From NCBI RefSeq assembly GCF_003855395.1, contig NZ_CP034015.1, forward strand, positions 3,234,001 through 3,298,000: 64,000 bases of DNA. Reading direction: 5' to 3'. The stretch is from Shewanella livingstonensis. GTDB lineage: Bacteria; Pseudomonadota; Gammaproteobacteria; Enterobacterales; Shewanellaceae. The notes under the pieces were generated by a model. The model was given only the letters and a program-made list of their open reading frames with translations, did not search any database and was not told the origin of the DNA. Below, piece after piece: positions 56,840-64,000 of the stretch. Each line of letters opens with the position of its first letter. The first letter of the stretch is position 1. A program made the translations under genes and the position numbers.

Positions 56840-59083
56840 CTATACCGATAAAAATTTATTCAGTGGCAAATCACGATATCGGATCCCAGTAGCAGCAAAA
56901 ATCGCATTGGTTAAACTTGGTGCCACTGGCGGTACACCCGGTTCACCAACACCGGCAGGATTAGCAGTCGACTGGATATGAATCACTTCAATTTCAGGGC
57001 TTTGTGGTAAACGCAGTAACGGATAATCATGAAAGTTCGATTGCTGTACTTGACCATCTTTAAAGCTAATCTCTCCCATCATCGCTAAACTTAACCCAAA
57101 AATAATCGCCCCTTCTGTTTGCGACGTTAATCGGTCTGGATTCACCACCAAACCAGCATCAATCGCGGCGATACTTTTAAGGACTTTAAGATTGTCATCT
57201 TTCACTTCAACTAAGGTGGCGACGGCAACATAAGTCGTAAAACTGCGATGAATCGCAAAACCCCAACCTTGATTTTTAAGCGTAGGTGCTTGCTGCGTCA
57301 GTTTGGCCTCCATAATATCGAGCACATTATGATAACGGCTGACATCGATAGGATGGTCTTCAAGTGTTTCACCGTAATTGCCATACTCGAACCCTTGATT
57401 AGCTAAGGTTTCTTTTCTGGCTTCACCGAGCATTTCTCGCCACATTTGTAAACAAGGTTTATTGGCTTTAACGGCCAACTCGTCCACAAAACTGCCGATG
57501 CCAAATGCATGTTGAATATTACACACCGAACGCATCCAACCAATACGAGTATGCGCGGTGGCTTTTACTGCTTCTAGTTGAATTTGTGGTAATGCTAATG
57601 GCACGTCAACAAAGCCTAAATCAAGCTCACCAGCGGAGGGTAAGTCGACCCCTTCAGCAAAGGTAGAGCTAATGGACGGAAAACCACTCCGGGCTAACAT
57701 GGCTTGAGGTTGATTGTTTTTATCTAGCTTAGCTTGATAAAATTGCGCACTAATAGCATGGTAATAACCGTGTTGAATTTCATCTTCTCGGGTCCACGAC
57801 ACTTTAACTGGCTTCTTGAGCTTTTGGGATAAGATGGCCGCTTCTACGCTAAAATCGGGTTTGGATTTACGTCCAAATCCACCGCCCAATAACGTCACAT
57901 TGATTTTCACTTTCTCTTCTGCAAGCCCAAGTACCCCCGCCACATTTTGCTGAGTACTTTGTGGGGTTTGAGTTGATGCCCAAATTTCGCATCCATCCGC
58001 GGTCACACTCGCAGTAGCAACGGGTGGCTCCATCATGGCATGAGTTAAATACGGTACGGTGTAAACCGCATTGATTGTCGATTCAGCGGGCCATGAATCA
58101 ACACTGGCACCGAGTTGGCGCATGACTTTACCAGGCTGTTTAACTCGTTCGACTAAATCGGCCAAATACTGGGTGGTATCGTGGCTATCATTGACAGATT
58201 TAGTCCAGGTGATTTTTAGCGCTTTACGCCCTTCCATCGCACTCCAGGTATTGCTGGCAATAACGGCTACGCCGCCCAAAGCCTGAAATAATGGTGCACC
58301 TTTAGGTACAGGTAACTGAATAATATCCAATACTCCCGATACTTTACGCGCCGCGCTGTCATCTAAAGTGGCCACATCACTGCCCAGCACAGGTGGGCGA
58401 GTAATGCTGGCATACACCATTCCATCGACGTTAATGTCATAACCAAACATGGCTGTACCCGCTAATATGTCATCCATATCAACGATAGTTTTTCGCTTAC
58501 CAATAAAGTTGAATTCACTGTCAGGCTTAAAAGTCAGCGTATCAACATCGGGCACTTTAATGGCCGATGCTGCTACCGCTAACTCACCAAAACTTAAGCT
58601 TTTACTTGAACCTTTGTGATGTACACGACTTTGCTTGGCATAAACCTCAGCTAATGGCACGTTCCATTTATCGGCTGCCGCTTGCTCAAGCATAGTTCTG
58701 GCCATAGCACCCATTTGACGCATTTTTTTATATTGCTTACGAATGCTTCGGCTACCATCAGTGTTTTGATCGCCGTAAGCTTTATCACCTAAGCCTTGAA
58801 CAACAACAATTTTGTCCCAATCGGCTTCTAATTCATCTGCCAAAACTTGGGGAATACCAGTACGAATACCCTGCCCCATTTCAGAACGATGGCACGTTAG
58901 ATACACTTTATTATCTTCGCCAATAGCCACAAACAAATTCATCAACGCTTGCTTGTCTTGAGCTAAAGCCATCGGGCTCCAGCCTAAACCCGTTGTCCCT
59001 AATGCGAGTCCGCCACCAACGGCGCCAAATAACTTTAATACATTACGGCGACTAATATTTTCAACAGCAGTGAATGTTGTCAT
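56840..59083 (-). CDS. Tat-exported xanthine dehydrogenase-family molybdopterin subunit (IorB-like)
   Basis: A 747-residue molybdenum hydroxylase large subunit of the isoquinoline 1-oxidoreductase/aldehyde oxidase type. The N-terminus carries a twin-arginine motif (SRRNVLKLFG at residues 9-18), so the folded enzyme is exported. Two molybdopterin-binding halves contain GEMGQGI-type HRSEMGQGIRTGIPQ, the pterin loop LGGGFGRKSKPDF, and GVGEPGVPPVAPSL with the catalytic Glu near the C-terminus. The ATG at 59083 has GGAGG 7 nt upstream; an in-frame start at 59146 lies inside the preceding gene. The substrate is probably an aldehyde or N-heterocycle (inference). Confidence 0.88.
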   Translation of the reverse strand: MTTFTAVENISRRNVLKLFGAVGGGLALGTTGLGWSPMALAQDKQALMNLFVAIGEDNKVYLTCHRSEMGQGIRTGIPQVLADELEADWDKIVVVQGLGDKAYGDQNTDGSRSIRKQYKKMRQMGAMARTMLEQAAADKWNVPLAEVYAKQSRVHHKGSSKSLSFGELAVAASAIKVPDVDTLTFKPDSEFNFIGKRKTIVDMDDILAGTAMFGYDINVDGMVYASITRPPVLGSDVATLDDSAARKVSGVLDIIQLPVPKGAPLFQALGGVAVIASNTWSAMEGRKALKITWTKSVNDSHDTTQYLADLVERVKQPGKVMRQLGASVDSWPAESTINAVYTVPYLTHAMMEPPVATASVTADGCEIWASTQTPQSTQQNVAGVLGLAEEKVKINVTLLGGGFGRKSKPDFSVEAAILSQKLKKPVKVSWTREDEIQHGYYHAISAQFYQAKLDKNNQPQAMLARSGFPSISSTFAEGVDLPSAGELDLGFVDVPLALPQIQLEAVKATAHTRIGWMRSVCNIQHAFGIGSFVDELAVKANKPCLQMWREMLGEARKETLANQGFEYGNYGETLEDHPIDVSRYHNVLDIMEAKLTQQAPTLKNQGWGFAIHRSFTTYVAVATLVEVKDDNLKVLKSIAAIDAGLVVNPDRLTSQTEGAIIFGLSLAMMGEISFKDGQVQQSNFHDYPLLRLPQSPEIEVIHIQSTANPAGVGEPGVPPVAPSLTNAIFAATGIRYRDLPLNKFLSV

Positions 59084-59085
59084 GA

Positions 59086-59538
59086 TCACGCCTCCGATGC
59101 CGATTGAATAGCCGCTTTTATGCGTGGATAAGTGCCGCAACGACAAATATTGCCCGACATCGCATCAACTATTTGGGTTTCAGTAGGTTTAGGTGTAGTG
59201 GTGAGTAACGCAGCGGCAGACATTAACTGCCCAGCCTGACAATAACCACATTGCGGTACATTATGCTCCAACCAAGCTTGCTTTAACTTTTCAGCCTCAA
59301 GACCTTCAATCGTAGTAACTTGCTTACCTTGCACTTGCTTTAAACTGGTTAAACAACCGCGCATAGGGCTGCCGTCTACATGAATAGTACATGCGCCACA
59401 GAGCCCTGCTCCACAACCAAATTTCGTACCGGTTAGGCCTAAAATGTCACGCAATGCCCATAGCACTGGCATATTAGGATCCGCATCAAGGGAAAAGTCC
59501 TTTCCATTGACCATCAATTTTTGTGTTGGGGTTGTCAT
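59086..59538 (-). CDS. [2Fe-2S] subunit of the molybdenum hydroxylase (IorA-like)
   Basis: A 150-residue iron-sulfur subunit with two [2Fe-2S] sites. The plant-ferredoxin type site is in FGCGAGLCGACTIHVDG with the later Cys of RGC near residue 60. The second site is in CGYCQAGQ and CRCG near residues 98-135. It passes electrons from the molybdenum subunit, whose ATG follows the stop of this gene by two bases. Without a Tat signal it probably leaves with its partner in one complex. Start ATG 59538 follows AAGGAG; a GTG two codons earlier is possible. Confidence 0.9.
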   Translation of the reverse strand: MTTPTQKLMVNGKDFSLDADPNMPVLWALRDILGLTGTKFGCGAGLCGACTIHVDGSPMRGCLTSLKQVQGKQVTTIEGLEAEKLKQAWLEHNVPQCGYCQAGQLMSAAALLTTTPKPTETQIVDAMSGNICRCGTYPRIKAAIQSASEA

Positions 59539-59540
59539 AA

Positions 59541-60149
59541 TCACTCCTTGTTAGCCAACCAACGTACTAAGTCAGCTGGTGTATCAATATCAAATTGCGC
59601 TTGTTCCATAGCAATAATGTTCAAGCTATTATTTTTGTCATGTTGTTTTAAAATGCTTTTAGCACCTTTGTCGCCATCAATCGACATCAGAATGTTAATA
59701 TCCTCAGCTAAAAAGATAGCAGGAACGCCTACGCTATGCAGGTAAAACGCACAGCTAGTTAAGTTATTATGAATATATGCCTGGATCAATTGCAAATAAT
59801 CACTGCTTTGCAGTGCGACTTGGTCGGCTAACACTACCAGTAACGCATCGGCCTGTTGGCTTTGGGCATATTGGCCAGCAAGTTTCACTGAACTCGACAA
59901 GCCTAAGTGCCAATCATGATTGATAATTCGATGGTGATTGGCTGTAATAGCCAACACTTCATCGGTTTGATGTGCACCTAACATCACCACCGCTGGGGCC
60001 ATACTCGCCGTTTGAGTAACCTGTTCCAGAGTTTGCAGACAATGTGCCAGTAAGCTTTGTTCGCCTTGCACTTTAGCAACAATTTTAGCACCGTTAAAAC
60101 GACTGCTAGCTCCTGCAGCTAAGATCACCGTAACAATTTTTGGCATCAT
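59541..60149 (-). CDS. MocA-like molybdenum cofactor cytidylyltransferase
   Basis: A 202-residue nucleotidyltransferase of the MobA/MocA group. MocA joins CMP to molybdopterin to make the dinucleotide form used by xanthine dehydrogenase-family enzymes. Visible are the nucleotide-binding start VTVILAAGASSRF with G-x-x-K (NGAKIVAK), and LLVVLADQVAL near residue 105. The context beside the hydroxylase subunits and XdhC supports MocA rather than the MobA paralogue that makes guanine dinucleotide. The ATG at 60149 has no strong ribosome binding site; a GTG two codons earlier is an alternative. Confidence 0.85.
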   Translation of the reverse strand: MMPKIVTVILAAGASSRFNGAKIVAKVQGEQSLLAHCLQTLEQVTQTASMAPAVVMLGAHQTDEVLAITANHHRIINHDWHLGLSSSVKLAGQYAQSQQADALLVVLADQVALQSSDYLQLIQAYIHNNLTSCAFYLHSVGVPAIFLAEDINILMSIDGDKGAKSILKQHDKNNSLNIIAMEQAQFDIDTPADLVRWLANKE

Positions 60150-60164
60150 TAACACATCTACTCG

Positions 60165-61187
60165 TTATGTCAGCATTACAGTATCAAGGCTGGTTATCTG
60201 ACTTTGATACAGCACGCCATGACACTGGGATAATATGCTTAGTGCAACCGAACCCGGCAGCTCGCCACCAAGGGCCAACCCTGCTGGCGCCGAAAAATAG
60301 CCACTAAAGTCGTCTACCGTTAACTCAGCCAGGCTCAACACTTTATCACGACGGTGAGTGGGCCCTAATAATGAAATATAAGCCAATGATACGGCTTGCA
60401 GTGCAAGTAATGTTTTAGCATCGATTTGTAAATTATGGCTCATTACAAAGGCGGCATCTAAACCATCCAACAGTGTTTTTGATACTTCAGCTGTCGGTTT
60501 TTTAATGATTTGGCATCCAGGAAAATCATAGGTACGCGCATAAGCTGTGCGCTCATCAAACACACTAACTTTCCAGCCTAGCGTTTGCGCCATTTGCGCT
60601 ATAGGTTGGGCATCTAAACCACCACCAAAAATACCAATATGCACTGGAGGCCTAAGTGGAATATGCAGCACTGAGTTATATTGTTCGACCACAGTGCGAG
60701 TTTTACTGTTAAGTGTTATCGATGCTGCTTGTGTGGCATCTTGCTCAACAAAGTGACCACTTAATTGATTGACCGGTGTGCCGTCTGCAACAATATCAAT
60801 TTGATACACGCCAGCATGGCCACGCATTAAAGCATCATGAACACTAACTAAACCAAGATAATTATTCGATTTATTTAGCGATACCATCATAATATTGACA
60901 ATGCCACCACACCCAAGCTGATAACTAGTATCAGACTCATCGGTTGCGTCATAGGTTAATTGAATAACTTGCTGAGTTTGAATCGCACGTTGCGCGTGAC
61001 GACGTAAATCTGCTTCAAGGCAACCACCACTTAACATCCCTAAGCTTTTACCCATGGGATGAAATAGCATTATGGCGCCAGGTTTGCGGTAAGAAGAGCC
61101 TTGCACTTGAGTAAGAACGGCGAGTACCCAGTCTTCTTGGTAAGAAGGTAACCAGGTATCGAGTAAATCAACGAGGTGTTGAACCAT
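60165..61187 (-). CDS. XdhC/CoxI family molybdenum cofactor chaperone
   Basis: A 340-residue XdhC-family protein, which binds molybdenum cofactor and delivers it to xanthine dehydrogenase-type enzymes. The N-terminal XdhC domain shows GSSYRKPGAIMLFHPMG and LSGGCLEADL near residues 30-60. The C-terminal Rossmann part shows HIGIFGGGLDAQPIA near 183 and LGPTHRRDKV near 280. It is the first gene of the operon with mocA, iorA and iorB, so all four are likely made together. Cytoplasmic. Confidence 0.9.
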   Translation of the reverse strand: MVQHLVDLLDTWLPSYQEDWVLAVLTQVQGSSYRKPGAIMLFHPMGKSLGMLSGGCLEADLRRHAQRAIQTQQVIQLTYDATDESDTSYQLGCGGIVNIMMVSLNKSNNYLGLVSVHDALMRGHAGVYQIDIVADGTPVNQLSGHFVEQDATQAASITLNSKTRTVVEQYNSVLHIPLRPPVHIGIFGGGLDAQPIAQMAQTLGWKVSVFDERTAYARTYDFPGCQIIKKPTAEVSKTLLDGLDAAFVMSHNLQIDAKTLLALQAVSLAYISLLGPTHRRDKVLSLAELTVDDFSGYFSAPAGLALGGELPGSVALSILSQCHGVLYQSQITSLDTVMLT

Positions 61188-61310
61188 TTGAACTGTCCAT
61201 CATATGTAAACGCATGCTCTTAAGCTAACAGACTGCGTTTACAATGCAAAGAATCAATAGTTTCAACTTATTAAAAAATAACCTCAATGATCTGATTGCA
61301 TAACAAATTG

Positions 61311-61955
61311 TTAATCAAATAACTGATCAGCAACAAAAGGATTATGTTGTCGTTCATCCGCAAACGTCGACATGGGACCATGGCCAGGAATAAAACTCAC
61401 ATTGTGACCTAATGGCCATAATTTGGTGGTGATGGAATGGAGTAAATCTTGATGATTAGATTGCGGAAAGTCAGTACGACCAATTGAACCACGAAAAAGT
61501 ACATCACCGACCCACGCTAAGTTAGCTTGGGTATTATAAAAAACGATGTGTCCTGGCGTGTGTCCTGGACAATGCAACACTTGCAAATGTTGCTCACCGA
61601 CATTCACATTATCGCCTTCATTGAGGTATTGAGTTGGCTCAAAGGCTTCAACACGTGGAAAACCAAAGTTTTGACTTTGTTTAACTAAGTTTTCTAACCA
61701 AAATTTATCCGCAATGTGCGGACCTACGATCGGAATGGCTAATTTTGTAGCCAATGCCACAGCGCCACCAACATGATCAATATGACCATGAGTTAATAAT
61801 ATTTTTTCAACACTCAAGCCTAACTTAACCACCTCGGCTAAAATCCGATCAATGTTGCCACCTGGATCAACAACCGCGGCCTTTAAGGTCTTTTCACACC
61901 AAATAACACTGCAATTTTGCTGAAAAGGCGTTACAGGGATGATTTGATACTTCAT
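61311..61955 (-). CDS. gloC: Hydroxyacylglutathione hydrolase GloC (YcbL)
   Basis: A 214-residue metallo-beta-lactamase-fold hydrolase of the type II glyoxalase group; E. coli YcbL/GloC acts on S-lactoylglutathione. The metal motif THGHIDHVGG is near residue 58, with HCPGHTPGHIV near 130, GDVLFRGSIGRTD near 150 and IPGHGP near the C-terminus. Start at ATG 61955 with GAGG upstream; a GTG four codons earlier is possible. It is transcribed alone, divergent from the peptidase gene. Confidence 0.92.
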   Translation of the reverse strand: MKYQIIPVTPFQQNCSVIWCEKTLKAAVVDPGGNIDRILAEVVKLGLSVEKILLTHGHIDHVGGAVALATKLAIPIVGPHIADKFWLENLVKQSQNFGFPRVEAFEPTQYLNEGDNVNVGEQHLQVLHCPGHTPGHIVFYNTQANLAWVGDVLFRGSIGRTDFPQSNHQDLLHSITTKLWPLGHNVSFIPGHGPMSTFADERQHNPFVADQLFD

Positions 61956-62196
61956 CGACAACCTCACTGTTTAATTATCATTAAGTTAATTATCGGTTAT
62001 TCCAACTCAGTCAGGTTTGATCTAGATAGCTATTTAAGATGATTTACGTCGAGTTACCGATTGTTAATAGCTAACATGACTCATAAAATAACATTATTTG
62101 CGCTGGCATCCAGATATCATATCAATCAAATGATATCGTTAAGCAGCAATTTAATAAGCTTAATATCACTATTAATCATGACTAAATAGGCATTTT

Positions 62197-63486
62197 ATGC
62201 ACATTGACCATACATTATCAGACATTGTTGCCCGTAAGCACTTTTTCTCAGTACCTTTAGACTACCAACAAAGTCCCAGCAAACAGATCACTGTTTTTGC
62301 CCGCGAAATAGTCAGCATTGAAAACCAACATAAAGAACTACCTTACTTAGTCTTTTTTCAAGGCGGACCGGGGTTTGGTGCTGTAAGACCCATAAGTAAC
62401 AATGGCTGGATAAAACGCGCCTTAACAGAATATAGAGTCCTATTACTTGATCAGCGTGGCACTGGGTTATCGACTCCTGTTAATGCCAGCAGCTTAAGCT
62501 ACATGAGTGCTACAGATCAGGCCGACTACTTAAGCTTTTTTCGCGCCGACAATATTATTCGCGACGCTGAATACATTCGCGCTAAATTATCACCCGATCA
62601 ACCGTGGAGTATTTTAGGTCAAAGTTTTGGCGGATTTTGTGTATTACATTATTTATCTGCGGCGCCAGAAGGCTTAAAAGAAGCCTATATCACTGGCGGT
62701 ATTCCTTCATTAACCCGCCCTGTAGATGAAGTTTATCAAGCAACCTATCAGCGAGTCATCGCCAAAAACAATGACTTTTTCAAACGTTTTACTGACGCCC
62801 GTTTACTCGTGGATAACCTGGCCAAGTATCTGTACGACAACAAGGTTTATTTAGCGACTGGCGAGCTACTTAGTGTTGAGATGCTGCAGCTATTAGGCAT
62901 TAACCTCGGCATGGAACAAGGACCAGAATCGGTTTACTATTTGCTTGAGCATGCCTTAGTTGAAACCAACCACGGTGTTGATATTAATCCGTTATTTTTA
63001 CATCAATTTAGCCATTTTCTCGACTACAGCACTAATCCTCTTTTTGCGTTATTGCACGAGTCTATCTACTGCCAACATAATGCTTCATCCTGGGCGGCTC
63101 ATAGAGTGAGATCGCAGTTTGAACAATTCAACTACCGTCCAGGTAAGCCATTATTGTTTACTGGAGAAATGGTTTACCCATGGATGTTTGCCCAGTTTGA
63201 GCAACTTGAACCACTACAACAAGCTGCCAACTTAATTGCGGCTAAAAAAGACTGGCCCGCATTGTACGACTTAGAAAAACTGTCTAACAATAAGGTTCCT
63301 GTTGCGGCAGCGATATACAGCGAAGATATGTTTGTTGAAATGCAATACAGCTTAGAAACAGCTAAGCAAGTCAATAACCTTAAATACTGGCTCACCTCAG
63401 AATACGAGCACAATGGTATTCGTATGGACGGCGAACACATTTTAGATAAATTGATCAGCCTTAATCGCGGTAAATGCCTTCGTTAA
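62197..63486 (+). CDS. Alpha/beta hydrolase, prolyl aminopeptidase-like (S33)
   Basis: A 429-residue cytoplasmic serine hydrolase of the S33 proline iminopeptidase type. It has an oxyanion-hole segment FFQGGPGFGAV near residue 53, the DQRGTGLSTP motif near residue 88, the nucleophile in ILGQSFGGFCVLHY near residue 146, and a late His in GEHILDKL. The cap domain (about 180-330) is longer than in short iminopeptidases. Substrate is inferred from the family only. It ends at a large inverted-repeat terminator. Confidence 0.85.
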   Translation: MHIDHTLSDIVARKHFFSVPLDYQQSPSKQITVFAREIVSIENQHKELPYLVFFQGGPGFGAVRPISNNGWIKRALTEYRVLLLDQRGTGLSTPVNASSLSYMSATDQADYLSFFRADNIIRDAEYIRAKLSPDQPWSILGQSFGGFCVLHYLSAAPEGLKEAYITGGIPSLTRPVDEVYQATYQRVIAKNNDFFKRFTDARLLVDNLAKYLYDNKVYLATGELLSVEMLQLLGINLGMEQGPESVYYLLEHALVETNHGVDINPLFLHQFSHFLDYSTNPLFALLHESIYCQHNASSWAAHRVRSQFEQFNYRPGKPLLFTGEMVYPWMFAQFEQLEPLQQAANLIAAKKDWPALYDLEKLSNNKVPVAAAIYSEDMFVEMQYSLETAKQVNNLKYWLTSEYEHNGIRMDGEHILDKLISLNRGKCLR

Positions 63487-63618
63487 CTGTGCTTACGCTA
63501 GAAGCATTTTTGTTAAAATTGCTTATTGTTGAAGAGCATAAGTTAAGAGTACATAAACTAAGAGTGCATGTGTTAACAAGGCAGATGCGAAAGCTACTTT
63601 GCTAAATACTAGGTTAAA

Positions 63619-63652
63619 AAAACGGCTTAAGCATTAATGCTTAAGCCGTTTT
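63619..63652. terminator. Bidirectional terminator between S33 hydrolase and nitroreductase genes
   Basis: AAACGGCTTAAGCAT / ATGCTTAAGCCGTTT forms a 15-bp perfect stem with a two-base loop and flanking A/T runs. It ends both convergent genes. Confidence 0.88.
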
Positions 63653-63657
63653 CTATT

Positions 63658-63689
63658 GCTTTACTGCAGATACATATCTGTAGTAAAGC
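63658..63689 (-). repeat. Second hairpin downstream of the nitroreductase gene
   Basis: GCTTTACTGCAGATA / TATCTGTAGTAAAGC is a near-perfect inverted repeat starting about 8 bases after the nitroreductase stop on the minus strand, before the main terminator. It may add mRNA 3'-end stability. Confidence 0.6.
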
Positions 63690-63696
63690 ACACACA

Positions 63697-64000
63697 TTAT
63701 ACTACTTGGATAACTTGTTCTTTAGTAAAACGAGACTTAGGCAATGCAGCGTTATAATCTTCTTCAGGGCTGTGGTAACCCAATACAAGTGCTACGTCGC
63801 AAATATAACCGTCTAATTCTTTTGCAAAAATTTGACCCACCATCTCAATATCAATCCCTTCCATCGGGGTTGAATCAATACCTAAACGGGCAACGGCATG
63901 CATAGTGTTACCTAACGCTAAATAGGTTTGTGCTTTAGTCCACTCAGCATTGTTACCTGCTTCGTCAGTATTTAAGTCCACAAATGCGTATGCGCCAAAT
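63697..64000 (-). CDS. nfsB: Nitroreductase family protein, C-terminal part (NfsB-like, 5' end outside window)
   Basis: The last 100 or so residues of a flavin-dependent nitroreductase or dihydropteridine-reductase-type protein. The segment NAEWTKAQTYLALGNTMHAVARLGIDSTPMEG and the ending LPKSRF near the C-terminus match the NfsB branch, in which the first helix carries FMN contacts. The frame stays open to base 64000, so the start is outside. A GTG inside the frame at 63981 is not a believable start because homology continues upstream (KFGAYAFVDLNTD). Confidence 0.8.
   Translation of the reverse strand, partial: FGAYAFVDLNTDEAGNNAEWTKAQTYLALGNTMHAVARLGIDSTPMEGIDIEMVGQIFAKELDGYICDVALVLGYHSPEEDYNAALPKSRFTKEQVIQVV

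Overview
The window is chromosomal DNA of a Shewanella-like marine gammaproteobacterium. This is inferred from recalled protein similarity and gene order. Pointers are ybgC-tolQRA, MotY (a Na+-driven flagellar stator part) divergent from rnt, a trpE-G-D-CF-B-A operon with its own leader peptide, the rnm-yciO-scpA-scpB cluster, yciB-yciI-xthA, and tamA-tamB. Base composition is AT-rich by eye. Most genes are ordinary core genes; no prophage, CRISPR array or transposase gene was found.

Layout. 1-2129: start of the Tol envelope operon (minus). 2130-3534: a long gap holding a strong candidate small RNA gene. 3535-12567: motY (with a sigma-28-type promoter), rnt, a 2-Cys peroxiredoxin, a Na+/H+ antiporter-family carrier, upp, purMN, cysB and a coiled-coil membrane protein. 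12568-14221: sparse DNA with a lipoprotein gene, paired DnaA-box-like sites and a 26-codon reading frame. 14222-25751: hrpA, a CBS protein, a periplasmic isoaspartyl peptidase and tamAB. 25852-30631: rplY, mepK, ldtD and an HU-like gene. Two inverted, nearly identical 261-bp MITE-like elements enclose mepK, ldtD and the HU-like gene, and this stretch also holds 113-bp tandem repeats and a tRNA-Leu(UAA) beside a decayed copy of itself. 30848-40944: a repeat lipoprotein, rluB, an RND efflux pair with a LysR regulator, then scpB, scpA, yciO and rnm. 41171-48116: trp leader, attenuator and operon. 48615-50307: yciB, yciI, xthA.

50573-56578 is the most system-like accessory region. A three-gene minus-strand cassette encodes a secreted cupredoxin-like protein, a membrane GGDEF/EAL protein with a periplasmic sensor region, and an outer-membrane barrel protein that seems to need a non-ATG start; a chemoreceptor gene lies upstream. 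56840-61187 is a molybdenum hydroxylase operon in the order XdhC, MocA-like cytidylyltransferase, [2Fe-2S] subunit, Tat-exported molybdopterin subunit. The window closes with gloC, an S33 peptidase and the 3' end of a nitroreductase gene.

Functional themes are envelope integrity (Tol, TamAB, LdtD/MepK, lipoproteins), RNA processing (RNase T, HrpA, RluB, Rnm), chromosome handling (ScpAB, HU-like), nucleotide and tryptophan synthesis, and signalling. Most convergent genes are separated by clear bidirectional hairpin terminators. All calls were made by reading alone; no database search or folding program was run.
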